DNA from: Tupaia tana
Lineage: Eukaryota; Chordata; Mammalia; Scandentia; Tupaiidae
Length of the DNA stretch: 64,000 nt
Direction: 5' to 3'
Assembly: GCA_026018925.1 (NCBI GenBank)
Contig: JAKSZU010000002.1
Coordinates: 51,015,337-51,079,336, forward strand
Shown in pieces: positions 13,379 to 24,785 of the stretch (position 1 is the stretch's first letter; each line of letters begins with the position of its first letter). The notes below the pieces were generated by a model, which worked only from the letters and a program-made list of their open reading frames with translations, did no database searches and was not told the origin of the DNA. The translations under genes and the position numbers were made by a program.

Positions 13379-13734
13379 ATTTTTAATTTTGACTTAAAAA
13401 AATAGAATAGAAAAAATTTGGATTGGAAGGGAGTCCCACTCCTAGGGCTGGTCCAAAGAAAAATTAAATGTGAGCAGAACTGGTTTTCTACACATAGCTT
13501 TCATGGGAGCCCACTCTTCATGTGCACCCTTCCTCCAGGGTGGCCTGTAAAGGACAGGGAGTCTCCAGAATGGGCTTCAGTCTTGAATTTTTGACTGGTT
13601 AGCGTTGGTTTCCCCATTTGTTCAAGAGAGGCTGTGAGATTGGATGTAGCCTGAGTACCCACCCCTCCACGTCTGTAGTTCTTGCTATTTTGTGCCTCCT
13701 GCAACTGTCTGGAGTTGCTCTTCTGCATCCACCC

Positions 13735-13757
13735 ACCCCCCCCCCCCCCCCCCCCAG
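13735..13757 (+). repeat. poly-C tract
   Basis: An almost uninterrupted run of about twenty C residues lies just upstream of a SINE. Such tracts are slippage-prone. Confidence 0.9.
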
Positions 13758-13802
13758 CCCCTTTCCAAATGCTTGTGATATCCTTAGGAGACCAGGAAAA
13801 AG

Positions 13803-14034
13803 CAGGTCCAGCTGGTGGCGTAGTGCTTAAGGTGGCTGGACTCTCACATGGCCGACCACAGTTCGAGTCCTAGATCTGGTGGCTTGAAAATCATGCTGGG
13901 CAAGTGTGAGTACCTGCTCAAAATCCCAGGAGGAGTATGGAGAAGAAGGAATTGTGGCATGGCCATCACCCCTGGGAGGTGATTGCTCACTTTCCCTCTT
14001 ACTGTCATGTGCCCTATGGCAAAAAAAAAGAAGG
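13803..14034 (+). mobile_element. tRNA-derived SINE, long form
   Basis: The head has GGTGGCGTAGTGCTTAAGG and a perfect B box (GTTCGAGTCC). The body motif is CCCAGGAGGAGTATGGAG, and the tail is CCTATGGCAAAAAAAAAG. Confidence 0.88.
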
Positions 14035-15605
14035 AGCATGAGGAACCTGATCCTGAAGAGAGCACTAAGGGAGGCCAAACAGTATCATGGTTGTCAGCTG
14101 GACTCCTCTAGGAGAGGAATGGCAGGTAGTTTGTGGAAAACAGGAGGATGCCAAGTTTAGCCCAAGTGGTCCACAGGGAGTAGCAGGATTTCTGATTTAC
14201 TACACTCATATGTGCAAAGAAAATGTCTATCATGGTCCTCAAGGGCAGCATCATCCCCCACCTGCCACCACCTGCCATCACTACATTGGGTAGTAGTAAA
14301 GAGAAATGGAATTAGATTTAGATGCCATGATTTAAATACTGTGTCTTAAGCTTACTTGGAGTGCCACGGTTGGATCACTTAATTTTCTAGATTCATCCTC
14401 TGCTCTTCTCTTAGAAGATGTTTAATAAGGGGTGAGGGGTGAAGAGTTTACCAGATGTCATGGCAGTGGGTGGTGAGAAGGGCACCCTGACCTCATGCTG
14501 GTCTGTGTGTGTGAGCATTCTTGGTGACCCCTGAGCAGTAGTTGGATTTGATTGTAATTTGGTATTCTCCTGGCCTCAGCTGTCTGTGACCTCCTGGTGC
14601 TCCTGGTATGGTCTTCCTCAGACTATTTGGGGGTCCATTGGTCCTCTCTGTGAGTCTGGCCTCTTTCTGTTATCACAGACACATCTGAATCCCTGCCACA
14701 CTGCCCCTGGCCTCACCCAGGCTGCCACTTTCAGCCTTGGTGGTATGGTTGCTTGGCTCCCAACCACATGAGGGCCTTGGCATTATCTCCTGGCTCATGG
14801 GACCAAAAGAATGCTCAAGGGGACAGAGTAGACCCTCTTTCTACCCTTTTGTCATATTTTGATTTTCACAACAGTTCCTTTACTACCCCAGATGGGGAAC
14901 AGGGCACAGCTCTCCATGCTAAATGTTGACTTCAACCCGGTCTAAACACCTCCTCCTCTGTACTGAGACCAGAGCATGGTGAGGAGGACCAGAGCCTGTC
15001 CACCCACCATTGTTCAGGGCCACAGGGGTGGAATTTACATTATGTCAGAGTTCCTGATCTAAGACTTCGCAATACATGACCCTTAATATGTTAACCAGGA
15101 GCTCTCTTTTTACAAAAATTTTTGAAGGTCTGACTTTTAAGCCTCCTGTTTTACTTCAAACCATATTTTTGCATAGTAGAAGCTGAATATTAGCATTTTT
15201 TCCCCCATTTGAATTCTTTCTGAAATAACTCCTGCTCCAGTCAGACTAGGGAGAAGATCTTGAGCTCATAAAAAAAAAAGTGAAGTACATTAATAATTTT
15301 CAAAACATTATGCATCAAATTTTTGTGTGTTTATTCAACCGACATGTCCCCTGGTTAAAAGCATCTTACCTGAGGTGAGGCTGGAAGGACACAACTTTAA
15401 TACATTGGTCTCAGAAATTGACCCTAAGGACTGTAGGCCAGGTAATAGTTGACAAGGGCAAGTTTCAGGTCATGAAGTCGTTGGGAGAGGACGCAGGCAT
15501 AGTAGCTGACAAGACTCTGACTTATCCATAAAGGCGTCCAGAACTCATGTGGACCTCAGCATAGGGTTGACCTCTGTGCAGTGTGAGGGGGTACGTAGAG
15601 CAGCG
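14035..15605. other. non-coding stretch, no gene recognised
   Basis: It contains only short open frames without family resemblance. No RNA gene or clear repeat was seen. Confidence 0.5.
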
Positions 15606-15830
15606 GGGACAGGTCACGGTGCAGCAGGGATGCACACTCCATGAGACTGAGCCATATGGTCCTGGTCCTGGGTTTGCATCCCGAGACTTCCATATGTGTG
15701 CAAGGTGCCTACATGCCTACGCCCCGGCTGACGGGGGATGGATTGCAGCATGAGGATCCTGTTGGGAGTGTTTCTTTCTATCTGGAGAGCTAAAATAAAG
15801 AAACTTTGAAAAATGGATAAATAAAAAGAA
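15606..15830 (+). mobile_element. older tRNA-derived SINE relative
   Basis: It has a B-box-like GGTTTGCATCC, a GGATCCTGTTGGGAGTG body and an AATAAA-rich tail. The plan matches the older subfamily at 6,271 and 51,024. The head is worn. Confidence 0.65.
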
Positions 15831-15835
15831 CACTG

Positions 15836-16960
15836 GTTAATTTGCCATTTACAATATCCTGAAGCAAAGTTTCTCAAACTTCAGTGCTTGGAAATCACCC
15901 AGAGGACTTGCAGAAGCACAGATTCCCAGACCTGACCTCCCAGTATCTGACTGGGTATGTCTGGAGTGTGACCTGAGAATCTGCACCTGGAACAAACCCC
16001 AATGACGTGCTATTGCTGGCCCACACAGCGTAGTTCGAGTAGCACTGTCCAAAAGAAGATAGAGACAAAGAATGAGCTCTAAGGTGAGCAGGCCGCTGTA
16101 AGAGCTATGGTTCTGTTTGGACTGTTCCTGGTCGTCATTTGCATCACACATATGGAAAGGAAAAGAAGACAGAATCTAAGAGGTGGTTTCCATGCCTCTA
16201 GAAAAGGGAGGGGAAGCATCATGCTAGAGTGTCTGAGTAAAGCTGCAGGTCAAGAGGATTTTCTTCTTACAGTAGCCCTTATCAATCTGAGCCACCTCTG
16301 GAGGCATGAGAAGGCAAGGCAGGAAGCCCTCTTCATCCTGATTAATCTCCGATTAGCCCAGCGGCCTTTTCAGAAATGTAAGCCAAAACCCCATGTCTAG
16401 CATGTCTGCCTGTGCCCTACGCCTCTTCTGGTGGGCTGTAGGGTGTAGACTCCCCAGGGAAGGGCTATCGCTTCAGGCCCCAAGCATACGCTGTGGTCAA
16501 CAGTCTCGCAGGTTGGCTTCAACCCCAGCTTTGCACAGACCAGTGGTGCTGGTCCAAGTCGGTGCCTTTACCACTGCCTAACAAGGATAATAATACACAT
16601 CTCACAGGGACGGTGCAGTCATTGTAAATGAGGCATCTTCTGGAGAGCACGTAGCTCCAGAAAAGCTGGTGTATAAAGGAAAATAGTACGCTGGGCCAGC
16701 AAAGCGGGGTGGGATGGGCTTGCTCCCTAAGAATCCTCACCTTGTCCTTGGCCTTGCTTCCCTCTATGCAGTATCCTCCACTGGGGTGTGCCCAGTTTTG
16801 CTTTTTCTGTGTCTATTAATGTTTCAGTGGTTGAAAAATTCCTGATTTGGTCAAAAAGTCATTTCAAATATAGCAATGTTTAAAGTACTTCATTTAATAA
16901 ATCTCTTGGGAAATGAAGTCAATTTGTGCAGCAATTATTCAACATTAAAATAGGAGGGAT
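15836..16960. other. non-coding stretch, no gene recognised
   Basis: Short open frames only. A segment near 15,866-16,045 and another near 16,560-16,640 may be worn old repeats (the latter MIR-like, with AATAATACACATCTCACAGG). Nothing else was recognised. Confidence 0.45.
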
Positions 16961-17224
16961 AGCAGGCCAGCCAGTGGTGTGGTGGTAAAGGAAGCTGGAT
17001 CCCATATAGCTGACTGACTGGTTTGAGTCCAGGACCCAGTGGTTTAAAAAACATGCTGGTGCATATACATGTGTATCCAAAATCCTGAGAGGAGAATAGA
17101 GGAGAAAAGATTGTGGCCTGGCCATCTCCTCTGGGGTGATTTCTCATTTTCTGTCTCACTCTGCATCTCTTTGGTACATGCACTCTATAGCAAAAATTTA
17201 AAAAATAAAATAAAATAAAAAATG
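16961..17224 (+). mobile_element. tRNA-derived SINE, long form
   Basis: The head has CAGTGGTGTGGTGGTAAAGG and GGTTTGAGTCC. The body has CCTGAGAGGAGAATAGAGG, and the tail is an AAAATAAAATA-type run. Confidence 0.87.
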
Positions 17225-17266
17225 AAGGGGTAGCCACCTCTCTGCACTCCACGTAGTTTGTGGTGT

Positions 17267-17573
17267 ATGACTAGGCGCACCAAGAAGGTTGGGATCATTG
17301 GTGAGTGCATTTCTTATAGTACCTCAGGAAAATATTTTTAAAAATTGGAAGCACCCAGCAGCCAGGTGGGTTTGTTCTTTTTGTGGCAACACCAACGTGA
17401 AGAGACGAGCTGTGGGCCTCTGGCCCTGTGGCCCCAGCTATGGTGGCCAGTACTGCTGGGCCTTTAACACAGAGTGAAGCCTGTCATCTGACCTGAAGGA
17501 ATTGAAAGACCATGTGAAACAGTGCTGACCTATAATAAATGGGTTAAATTATGTGACAAAAAAAAAAAAAAAC
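17267..17573 (+). pseudogene. RPL37A: ribosomal protein L37a processed pseudogene
   Basis: An intronless, broken copy of the mRNA for ribosomal protein eL43 (RPL37A). The start at 17,267 leads into RTKKVGI, the C4 zinc-finger part is partly visible in another frame ([15 protein letters not shown]), and the 3' part reads LKELKD-like. Several indels shift the frame, and the usual stop after LKDQ is lost. The 3' UTR keeps TATAATAAATGGGTTAA with AATAAA at 17,534-17,539, and a 15-base A tail follows at 17,558-17,572. I could not fix a TSD with confidence. Confidence 0.92.
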
Positions 17574-18402
17574 AGGGAAGGGGGTCATGTAAGCCAACAC
17601 TGCCTTCCTTGGGCCAAAGTTCCCCAGGATATAGCTTGTTCTGTCTTGGGTCCACCGGAGGGGAACCAACTCCCCAAAGTAGGAATGCCTTCTACCTCCC
17701 TCCACTGTGGCTACTGGCCACTCTCCAAGCCCTCCGTCCCCCCTCACGGCCCACCCCAGAGAAGCCGTCAGTCACCTGCAGCCAGGTTGCCTTTGGCCGT
17801 TGGGAAAGACAAGGTATCCCATGGATTGGCAGAAAGTGCTCCCCGACCAGTCTATTGCCTTTCATCATGAACCGTGCTGTTTTAAGCCGCCGGTCACTAA
17901 CTAGAATGAAAGGTCTTTTCCTCTCCTTAAAAAAGTTTAAGGCCTCAGTAGGGAGGGGTGATGTTACATTTTAAGGGCAAGAGCTCTGGGTCCGTGAGTG
18001 TATCCGGAATTGTCCTAGGCCTGTGCAGTGATCTTGTGTCCCGTAGGAAGGGGTAGGGGACCAGAAGCCTAACAGTTCCCTGCTTCCTCCAACAAGGACA
18101 GCACAGCGGGCTGAGAGGCTGGTACCTAAAGAGCCGTGGGAAGAGGCTGCCTGCCTTCGCCCCAGGCTTTCCTACGCACTGGCCTACCGAAAGGCAGATC
18201 TTTGGTCTTTCTTCTTAAATTCCTTCCTTCCTCTTAAATTGGCTCTTGCCTTCCTGTCTTTGACCCCCAAGACTCCTAGATACATCCATCATCATACAAG
18301 TAGTGACAGTATTTTAAAGCATATTTAGTGATTTTTTTGTACCAAACTTCCTGACTTTCTCTTCTACTTCATGTTATTTTTAATTTTTTTACGTGTATTG
18401 AT
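17574..18402. other. non-coding stretch, no gene recognised
   Basis: A plus-strand open frame of 150 codons (17,522-17,974) begins inside the L37a pseudogene and runs into this stretch. It has no recognisable domain and is most likely a chance frame in GC-rich DNA. Confidence 0.5.
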
Positions 18403-18645
18403 GGGACCAGCAGATGGCGTAATGGTTACATCACTGGACTCACATCTAGTTGACTGCAGTTCGAGACTTGGACCCAGTGACTTGAAACTCACGCTGGGTG
18501 CATGTGCATACGTGGCCAAGATTCTGAGAGGAGGGTGAAGGAGAAGGGACTGTGGTGTGGCCATCCCCCCTGGGGGAGTGATTTCTTGCTTTCTGTCTCT
18601 CCAGTTAGTGGACACACCCTATAGCAATAATCTCTCAAAAAAAAT
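18403..18645 (+). mobile_element. tRNA-derived SINE, long form
   Basis: A full copy with GGGACCAGCAGATGGCGTAA at the head and GTTCGAGACTTGG at the B box. The upstream flank CGTGTATTGAT has its partner not at this copy's tail but after the next two SINEs, indicating later insertion of the neighbouring dimer into its TSD. Confidence 0.92.
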
Positions 18646-18655
18646 AAGTATATTG

Positions 18656-18923
18656 GGGAACCAGCAGTTAGCGTAATGGCTATGTCGCTGGACTCCCACA
18701 TAGTCAACCGCGGTTCGCGTCTCGGACCCGGTGGCTTACAACTCACGCCGGGCGCGTGTGCGTGCGTGCCCAAGATCCCAAGAGGAGAATGGAGGAGAAG
18801 GGATTGCGGCGTGACCATCCCCCCTGGGGGGTGATTTCTCGCTTTCTGTCTCTATGTCTCTCTCTGTCTGTCTGGCGAGCGCACGCGCCCTATAGCGAAA
18901 AACCTCTCAAAAAAAAAAAAAAA
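18656..18923 (+). mobile_element. young tRNA-derived SINE, first unit of a dimer
   Basis: A CpG-rich copy of the youngest type. It shares private variants with the next copy (TTACAACTC after the head, TATAGCG near the tail, GCGTGACC in the body). It ends in an A15-type run that joins directly to the next copy's GGGGAACC. Confidence 0.95.
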
Positions 18924-19191
18924 GGGGAACCAGCAGTTAGCGTAATGGCTATGTCGCTGGACTCCCACGTAGTCGACTGCGGTTCGTGTCTCGGACCCGG
19001 TGGCTTACAACTCACGCCGGGCGCGTGTGCGTGCGTGCCCAAGATCCCGAGAGGAGAATGGAGGAGAAGGGATTGCGGCGTGACCATCCCCTCTGGGGGG
19101 GTGATTTCTCGCTTTCTGTCTCTATGTCTCTCTTTGTCTGTCTGGCGAGCGCACGCGCCCTATAGCGAAAAACCTCTCAAAAAAAAAAAAA
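18924..19191 (+). mobile_element. young tRNA-derived SINE, second unit of a dimer
   Basis: It is nearly identical to the preceding unit: about eight differences in 268 bases, mostly CpG-type transitions. The pair together is bounded by the same 10-base repeat AAGTATATTG at 18,646-18,655 and 19,192-19,201, so only one TSD serves both units. Confidence 0.95.
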
Positions 19192-19201
19192 AAGTATATT
19201 G

Positions 19202-19450
19202 ATATATTTCTTTCACAAGCAAGAGACACAGAGATAGAGATAGAGATAGAGATAGAGTACCTTCAGGGTCCTCATGGCACAATCCAACCCCAGGTTCAGT
19301 CAGCCTTGTATCATGGGCATGCACATGTCCAGTATGCTCAGGGAGGTCTCCAGATATGGACCCAGAACCTTCCCATGTTCCTTGCAGAACATCGCATTCC
19401 TGCCACACTGCCATCTGACTCCCCATGTTATGTTCACCTCTATTCATAAA
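19202..19450 (-). mobile_element. older tRNA-derived SINE relative
   Basis: A minus-strand copy with a GAGATA short tandem run (about 19,229-19,257), a CATGGGCATGCACATG motif and a worn inverted head. It resembles the older copies at 21,510 and 43,353. Confidence 0.65.
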
Positions 19451-20005
19451 ATGTCTTCCAAGTAAATGTCATTGACCTCATCCTCTTTGTTAATAGAAGT
19501 ATTGTCCTACAGCAAAGCCATGGCAGGAATTTTGAGGACATAAAATGCAGCATCAGTAATACAACTAGAGAAAAATGCTTGACTTGAGAACAAGGACCCA
19601 AAAGAGAATTAGAACCACATTGTGTCTTTAACTTAAGATGCTAGAAAAGTCAAGGAAGCAATTTGACTGAAGGACTTTTCCTGACGGGGAATGTGGTAGT
19701 GTCAGAAAAGCTGCAAGTCAAAGGGGAGTTCAGTGGAATGGCAGGAAGCTTGCTGTGTAACAATACTATTAAAATGTCAGGGCCCTTCTTGGAAGGGGAC
19801 CCAGGCAGTTCAGATGAAAGCAGGGAGGTTAGAACATCACATTGCTTAGCTAAGGGGAATTACCCTCCCAAACAAGCCGTTGACTTCTGGTTACTTCTCT
19901 CTATGATTCGAGTTATTTATGTACCTCGTAGAATCAAAACAATGCTGTGATAGCGCAAGAATAGACCGGCTCATTCTCAGTTTGCAGGAGTATACATTGG
20001 GACTT
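19451..20005. other. non-coding stretch, no gene recognised
   Basis: The open frame at 19,663-19,950 (95 codons, plus) has no family resemblance. No repeat was identified. Confidence 0.5.
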
Positions 20006-20010
20006 AGCAC

Positions 20011-20288
20011 TTTTTTTTTTCTTTTTTTTTTTTTTTGAGAGGTTTTCGCTATAGGGTGCATGCGCTGCCCAGACAGACAGAGAGAGACATAGAGACAGAA
20101 AGCGAGAAATCACCCCTCAGGGGGGATGGTCACGCCGCAATCCCTTCTCCTCCATTCTCCTCTCAGGATCTTGGGCACGCACGCACACGCGCCCAGCGTA
20201 AGTTTTAAGCCACCGGGTCCGGGACACGAACCGCCGTCGACTACATGGGAGTCCAGTGACATAGCCATTACGCTAACTGCTGGTTCCC
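20011..20288 (-). mobile_element. young tRNA-derived SINE, long form
   Basis: A full minus-strand copy: T-run, GCTATAGGGTGCATGCGC, then the inverted head ending GCTGGTTCCC. The flanks repeat AGCACTTTT on both sides (20,006 onward and 20,289-20,297), a clear TSD. Confidence 0.94.
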
Positions 20289-20399
20289 AGCACTTTTCAT
20301 TCTAATTTGTTTTTAAATAGTGTTATGGTTTTGTCATAAACTACCTCAAATTCTAATCTGAAATGATATGATTTTTAAGTAAAATTCAATACACATTTC

Positions 20400-20835
20400 T
20401 TTGTTGTCAGATTATACAACACTCTCCAGTTGCAAGTCCTTCAGTGATTCCCTCTTACAGCAAAACTGAGAACAGACACCTCGATCCTAAAGTTAAGGAT
20501 CTCTGTGGGGAGCCTCAACAGCTGCATTAATTCTCACTGTGCTCCCTGTGGGAATGACAACCTGCTCAAACATGCTTCTTCGAGAGGCCTATGCTGCTCT
20601 TAGCCCCCCACACGAGATCCTGTCCTCTTTTGCTTTCACAAATGCTTCTCTGTCTTTGGGACAGCCCTCTCATTTCGACTTACAATATCTCTATGTACTG
20701 TCCATCTCCCCACACCACCTCCTAGTCCCCACAGTGTAGGCTCTTGGAGGGGAAGACTGAACTTATTCATCTTTACACTCCCCTGAGAACAATACCCTGA
20801 CCATAGTTAACACCTAATAATTGTATGTTGATTGC
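20400..20835 (+). repeat. L2-type old LINE, 3' end
   Basis: The order of phrases (CTCTTGGAGGGGAAGACTG, TATTCATCTTTACACTCCC, ACACCTAATAATTG) follows the L2 3' end consensus. The copy is diverged, as expected of L2. No coding capacity remains. Confidence 0.65.
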
Positions 20836-20964
20836 TGGTAAGTTGCAAAAAATCATTCTTATGAGGATATTTTCGAGAGATTTGTGCCCAAACCATTTAT
20901 GCAAACTGTTTAAGTCCTCAGGGATAGAAACTCCACAATCTGTCAAGTAAGCCTACTTTTTCTA

Positions 20965-21203
20965 TTTTTCTTTCTTTCTTTTCTTTTACTTTCTTTTCTA
21001 TTCTTGAGAGAGACAGAGACAGTGAGAAATCACCCAGTAGGGCGGATGGCCCACACCACAATCCCCTCTCCTCTATTCCCCTCCTGGGATTTTGAGCATG
21101 CACATAAGTATGGCATGATTTTTCAACTACCAGTTCCCGTACTTGAACCATGGCCAGTCATGTGAGTCCAATGCCTTAACCACTATGCCCACTGCTGCCC
21201 CAT
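20965..21203 (-). mobile_element. tRNA-derived SINE, diverged
   Basis: A CTTT-rich start, GAGAGACAGAGACAG, TGGGATTTTGAGCATGC, then a worn inverted head ending CTGCTGCCCC. Minus-strand copy with deletions in the head. Confidence 0.8.
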
Positions 21204-21258
21204 GCATATTTTTTCTTAAAAGTTTATTAATTTTGGGGAAAAAAAGCTTATTAGTTTG

Positions 21259-21504
21259 TGGACCAACACATGGAGTAATGGTTACATCACTTGACTCCCA
21301 CGTAGTCGAACATGGATTGAGTCCCGGACCTGGTGGCTTAAAACATGTTGGGCACACGTGTGCGTGTGCCCCAAATCCCGAGAGGCAAATGGAGAAGGGA
21401 TTTCAGCGTGGCCATCCCCCTAGGGGATGATTTCTCGTTTTCTGTCTCTCTGTCTCTGTCTCCCAGGTGAGCGCATATGCCCCATAGCCAAAAAGAGAAA
21501 AAAG
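21259..21504 (+). mobile_element. tRNA-derived SINE, long form
   Basis: The head has GGAGTAATGGTTACATCACTTG, the B-box region reads GGATTGAGTCCCGG, and the body has CCCGAGAGGCAAATGGAG. The pyrimidine stretch and CCCCATAGCC end are intact. Confidence 0.88.
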
Positions 21505-21509
21505 TTTAT

Positions 21510-21750
21510 TATTTTGTTTATGATAGAGCACATGTGCATGCATGAGAGAGAAAGAGAGAAGCTCCCTTGACAGGGTCTTGTCATGCTGTTATCCTCTTCC
21601 CCCAGCCCTCCATCTCAATAGGATCCTGGGCACGTGTGTGTCAGTGTGCTTTCAGGTCCGCATGGAGATCAGACTCCACGGGCAGTCATGTGGCTCCCAG
21701 CACTGCAGTTCAGTTTGCTGTAGACTGTACCACCAGGCTGGTCTAAGCCT
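21510..21750 (-). mobile_element. older tRNA-derived SINE relative
   Basis: An AGCACATGTGCATGCATG start, a GAGAGAAAG run, GGATCCTGGGCACGTGTG, and a worn inverted head ending CCAGGCTGG. Minus strand. Confidence 0.65.
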
Positions 21751-21751
21751 C

Positions 21752-21950
21752 CTTTTTAAAAAGTGGGGATAGAGAGAAAGGGAGAAAGCACCCGCAGTGG
21801 TACATGGGCATGCTACAGTCTCTTCCATTTCTCCGTCCCATTTGGATTTGGGGCGTGCACTCATAAACACCCACCGTGTTTTTTAAGTTAACTTCAGTTG
21901 TTCATGTAGGATCCAGTTCCCTTAGTTAATACGTCATAGGACTGACCCAG
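21752..21950 (-). mobile_element. older tRNA-derived SINE relative, degraded
   Basis: A purine-rich start (AGAGAGAAAGGGAG), TTTGGATTTGGGGCGTGC and a weak inverted head with ACTGACCCAGGCC. It lies head to tail next to the preceding old copy. Confidence 0.5.
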
Positions 21951-21956
21951 GCCAAC

Positions 21957-22496
21957 TTGTTAATTTAACCACTTTTCAGGAGAAACTGTTATTTTGGAAA
22001 GTTGAAGTACAGTGTTTCTCCAATTTGTACTCATTTTCTCTCATTTTAATTTTCATAATGTTAGAAGTCAGTTGATAATTAAGTCAGAATCAAAAAAGGT
22101 TAGTAGGGCAACTTGATCTGAAAAGGAAGGAATTCTTTTTTTAAAAAAATGACAACTCAGCTTTGAGATGGGCAGGGGTACACTTAAAAAGTGTTTTCCT
22201 CTTTAAAAGCAAGGCTCCTGGGCTACTCTATAACTCAGTTGACAAAGAATATCAAATAGTGCCAGTTTTTCTTGCCAAGTAAAGATGCATACTCAGGCTA
22301 TTAAAGACCATCTAAAGAGGCCTTATTTATTTCTCTCACCTCACTCCCAAAAGGCTTTGAGTTGGCTTCATACAAATACTCATAATATATCAAACTAAAA
22401 ACAAACAGGCAGTGAAAAGGTGAAGGGAATATAAGGGCAGGGAGGTAACTTAAAGACAAGGATAAAGATAGTATACATAAACGTAAGCCAGAACCT
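21957..22496. other. non-coding stretch, no gene recognised
   Basis: AT-rich DNA without recognisable coding sequence or repeat. Confidence 0.5.
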
Positions 22497-22686
22497 TTCC
22501 TTTTTAAAAAGGAATTATTTATTTTTATTTATTTAGCATTATTATTTTTTTTCAATTTGCTACAGGGCATAAGAGAACAGAGAGAGAGAGGGAAAGTGAG
22601 AAAGCAAGCTGCCAGATCCTGGACTCGAACTGTGGTCAGCCATGTGGGAATTTAGTGCCTAAGCCACCATGCTACCTGCCGGCCCC
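22497..22686 (-). mobile_element. tRNA-derived SINE, short form
   Basis: The short form consists of the tRNA-like head joined directly to a GAGAGA-rich stretch and an AT-rich tail, without the long-form middle. Here the inverted head reads GGACTCGAACTGTGGTCAGCC and ends GCCGGCCCC. Confidence 0.85.
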
Positions 22687-22698
22687 TAGCCAGAAACT

Positions 22699-22963
22699 TT
22701 TTTTTTTTGGAGAAGTTTTTGCCATAGGGTGCGTGTACTCACAGGACAGACAGAGACAGAGAGACAGAAAGTGAGAAATCACCCCCCGGGGGGGGGGCGG
22801 GGGATGGCCATGCCGCAATTCCTTCTCCATTCTCCTTTCCGGGATTTCGGGCATGCATGCTCACGCGCCCTGCCTGAGTTTTAAGCCACCGGGTCCGGGA
22901 CGTGAACCGCAGTCGACTACATGGGAGTCCAGCAACATAGCCATTACGCTAACTGCTGGTCCC
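22699..22963 (-). mobile_element. young tRNA-derived SINE, long form
   Basis: Full minus-strand copy with a perfect 12-base TSD (TAGCCAGAAACT at 22,687-22,698 and 22,964-22,975). It inserted immediately beside the older short-form copy. Confidence 0.95.
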
Positions 22964-22975
22964 TAGCCAGAAACT

Positions 22976-24616
22976 CTTGAACTTCTGAGATTGACACTGA
23001 ATATCCTAGAGCCCATGGCACAAAAGAGAATACAATTATATGAATTCCACAATGTGTTTAAAATCAACACCTAGTTCCTTAGTGCTCGGGTACCAGAGAT
23101 CACACCCCTCTCTCCATGGTCCTGTGTATTTGGGGCTAGTTCATCTGGTGCCTGCCGTGGTGGGCCCCAAGGGTTGGAAACCATAAGGTAACAGGAGAAC
23201 CCTCAGTAAAGCCTGTGGTCCAGCTATCTGTAAGCACAATGCCCATTCTTTTCAGGAGTCAGCCCAACAAGGCAGGCTTTGTTATGAGGATCAGGAGAAG
23301 AACTCATTCTCCATGGCAGCATCACATGCAAGGTTTTCAGCAGTGATCGTAGTAGTGAGAGTTGCTCTAGCAAGGTCCAAGGCAACAAAGCAGTCTTCAA
23401 CGTCCTCAACAACTGGCATCGTCCTTCTTTCAATCCTCCAGACACCATGTTATTCTCTGGTTCCTAATTCCCCCTTCTGCTCCCCGCCTCCCCTCTAGTC
23501 CTCAGCTAAGTGCCCCTGACTCTACTATTACCTCCCTTTCCTCCATCTCTTGCAAAAAGACAACACATTTCTTTCTCAGGTAGCTATTAGAGGAGAGTGA
23601 TGTAGTAAAATTATTAGGACCATGATATGCATGACTAGAAAATAAGAGAGGCTTTTTAACCTCCTTAAAACTCTAATTAAATGAGTATTGATTGATTAAT
23701 AGATTGTGGGTAGAGCAGAGTTAGATATTTTTAAATGCGGCACTTTTTCTGTCTCTTAAATGCCTTTAGTGACCACCTTGTCATCCATCAAAGGCAAATT
23801 ATTTAGCAACGTGACTTTTAACTTCTCAAAATTTACCACCATTTCCCTGGCGTGATATGAAACATACTGTAATCACTTGAGCCAGTTTCCTCTCTGAGTT
23901 TGAATCTTAATTTATGAAGGGAAATAATGATAAAAGTTACCTAGGATGTTTGAATATGAAAGTAACAGGCATTTAGAGATACTTTCTCTTCCTCCTTTTC
24001 ATATCGGTCGCTCCCCCTCACTTCCTTGTTAATAGATTACTTCATGCTTGAAATCATATGTCTTTTACAGCACTTTTCTGCCCACAGCCTGCAGTTGCTC
24101 TGTTTCTGGTTGGTATACAGCATCTGGCGGTGTATCATTCCACCGTCCACCTTCCACACAAATCCTTCCTACTGATGTTTCTCATGATTAAAGCTATCAG
24201 CCTGCTGGTGGGTTGGTTGTGCCAAGGAATTACATGTGGCATACTCACTGCTCGCCACTCAAGAGCTATATGGCACATGCCACCTGCCCAGGACGGCTTT
24301 GTCCTGTCACTTTGCTAAAGGGAGCAGAATTGGGAGCAGTAGTCAGAGAGAGAAAGTATCTTCTGGTTGTGTGTGTGTGTGTGTATCCTGTACATGTTTT
24401 TTAAACTGAGGTCCAAATTATGCTTTACTATGTTCTATGTATAGCTGGATTCTAGATGTTAGTTTCTAATTAAATTGAGATTCTCAATAAATAACTTCCA
24501 ATGTTAAATATATTTTTAAATAATGTCCTGTAGTGATAGGGCACTTTGGCTGGACAAACTCTCCTGAATAATAATAATATGGTATCTGAAAAACGTCTTT
24601 TATAAAAATGTTTATT
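22976..24616. other. non-coding stretch, no gene recognised
   Basis: No gene, RNA gene or certain repeat. A minus-strand segment at about 23,297-23,420 is open for about 41 codons with protein-like composition but shows no match I know and ends at a stop. Confidence 0.45.
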
Positions 24617-24709
24617 AGAACCAGCAGGTGGCGTGGTGGTTAAGGCACTGGACACTCCCACGTGGCCAACCACGGTTTGGGTCCTGGACCTGGTGGCTCG
24701 CTTTCTCAC

Positions 24710-24746
<37 letters not shown>

Positions 24747-24785
24747 AAATTAAAATAAATGAATGAATAAAATAAAATTAAAATA
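24617..24785 (+). mobile_element. tRNA-derived SINE, short form
   Basis: The head GAACCAGCAGGTGGCGTGG, then GGTTTGGGTCCTGG, passes directly into TCTCACTTTTCC and a CT run, then GGTCAAATTAAAATAAATG. The long-form middle is absent. Confidence 0.9.

Noticed and set aside
17522-17974. 150-codon plus-strand frame after the L37a pseudogene
   Set aside because: It starts within the pseudogene's 3' UTR and crosses its poly-A tail, so it is accidental.
18656-19191. Many open frames of 60-150 codons repeated across the window with similar proteins
   Set aside because: They are translations of the dominant SINE (both strands), not genes. The repeated peptides arise from its GAGACAGAGA and GGAGAATGGAGGAG stretches.
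23297-23420. Minus-strand stretch of about 41 codons with protein-like composition
   Set aside because: Too short to be significant, no family recognised, no splice acceptor or donor that clearly frames it.
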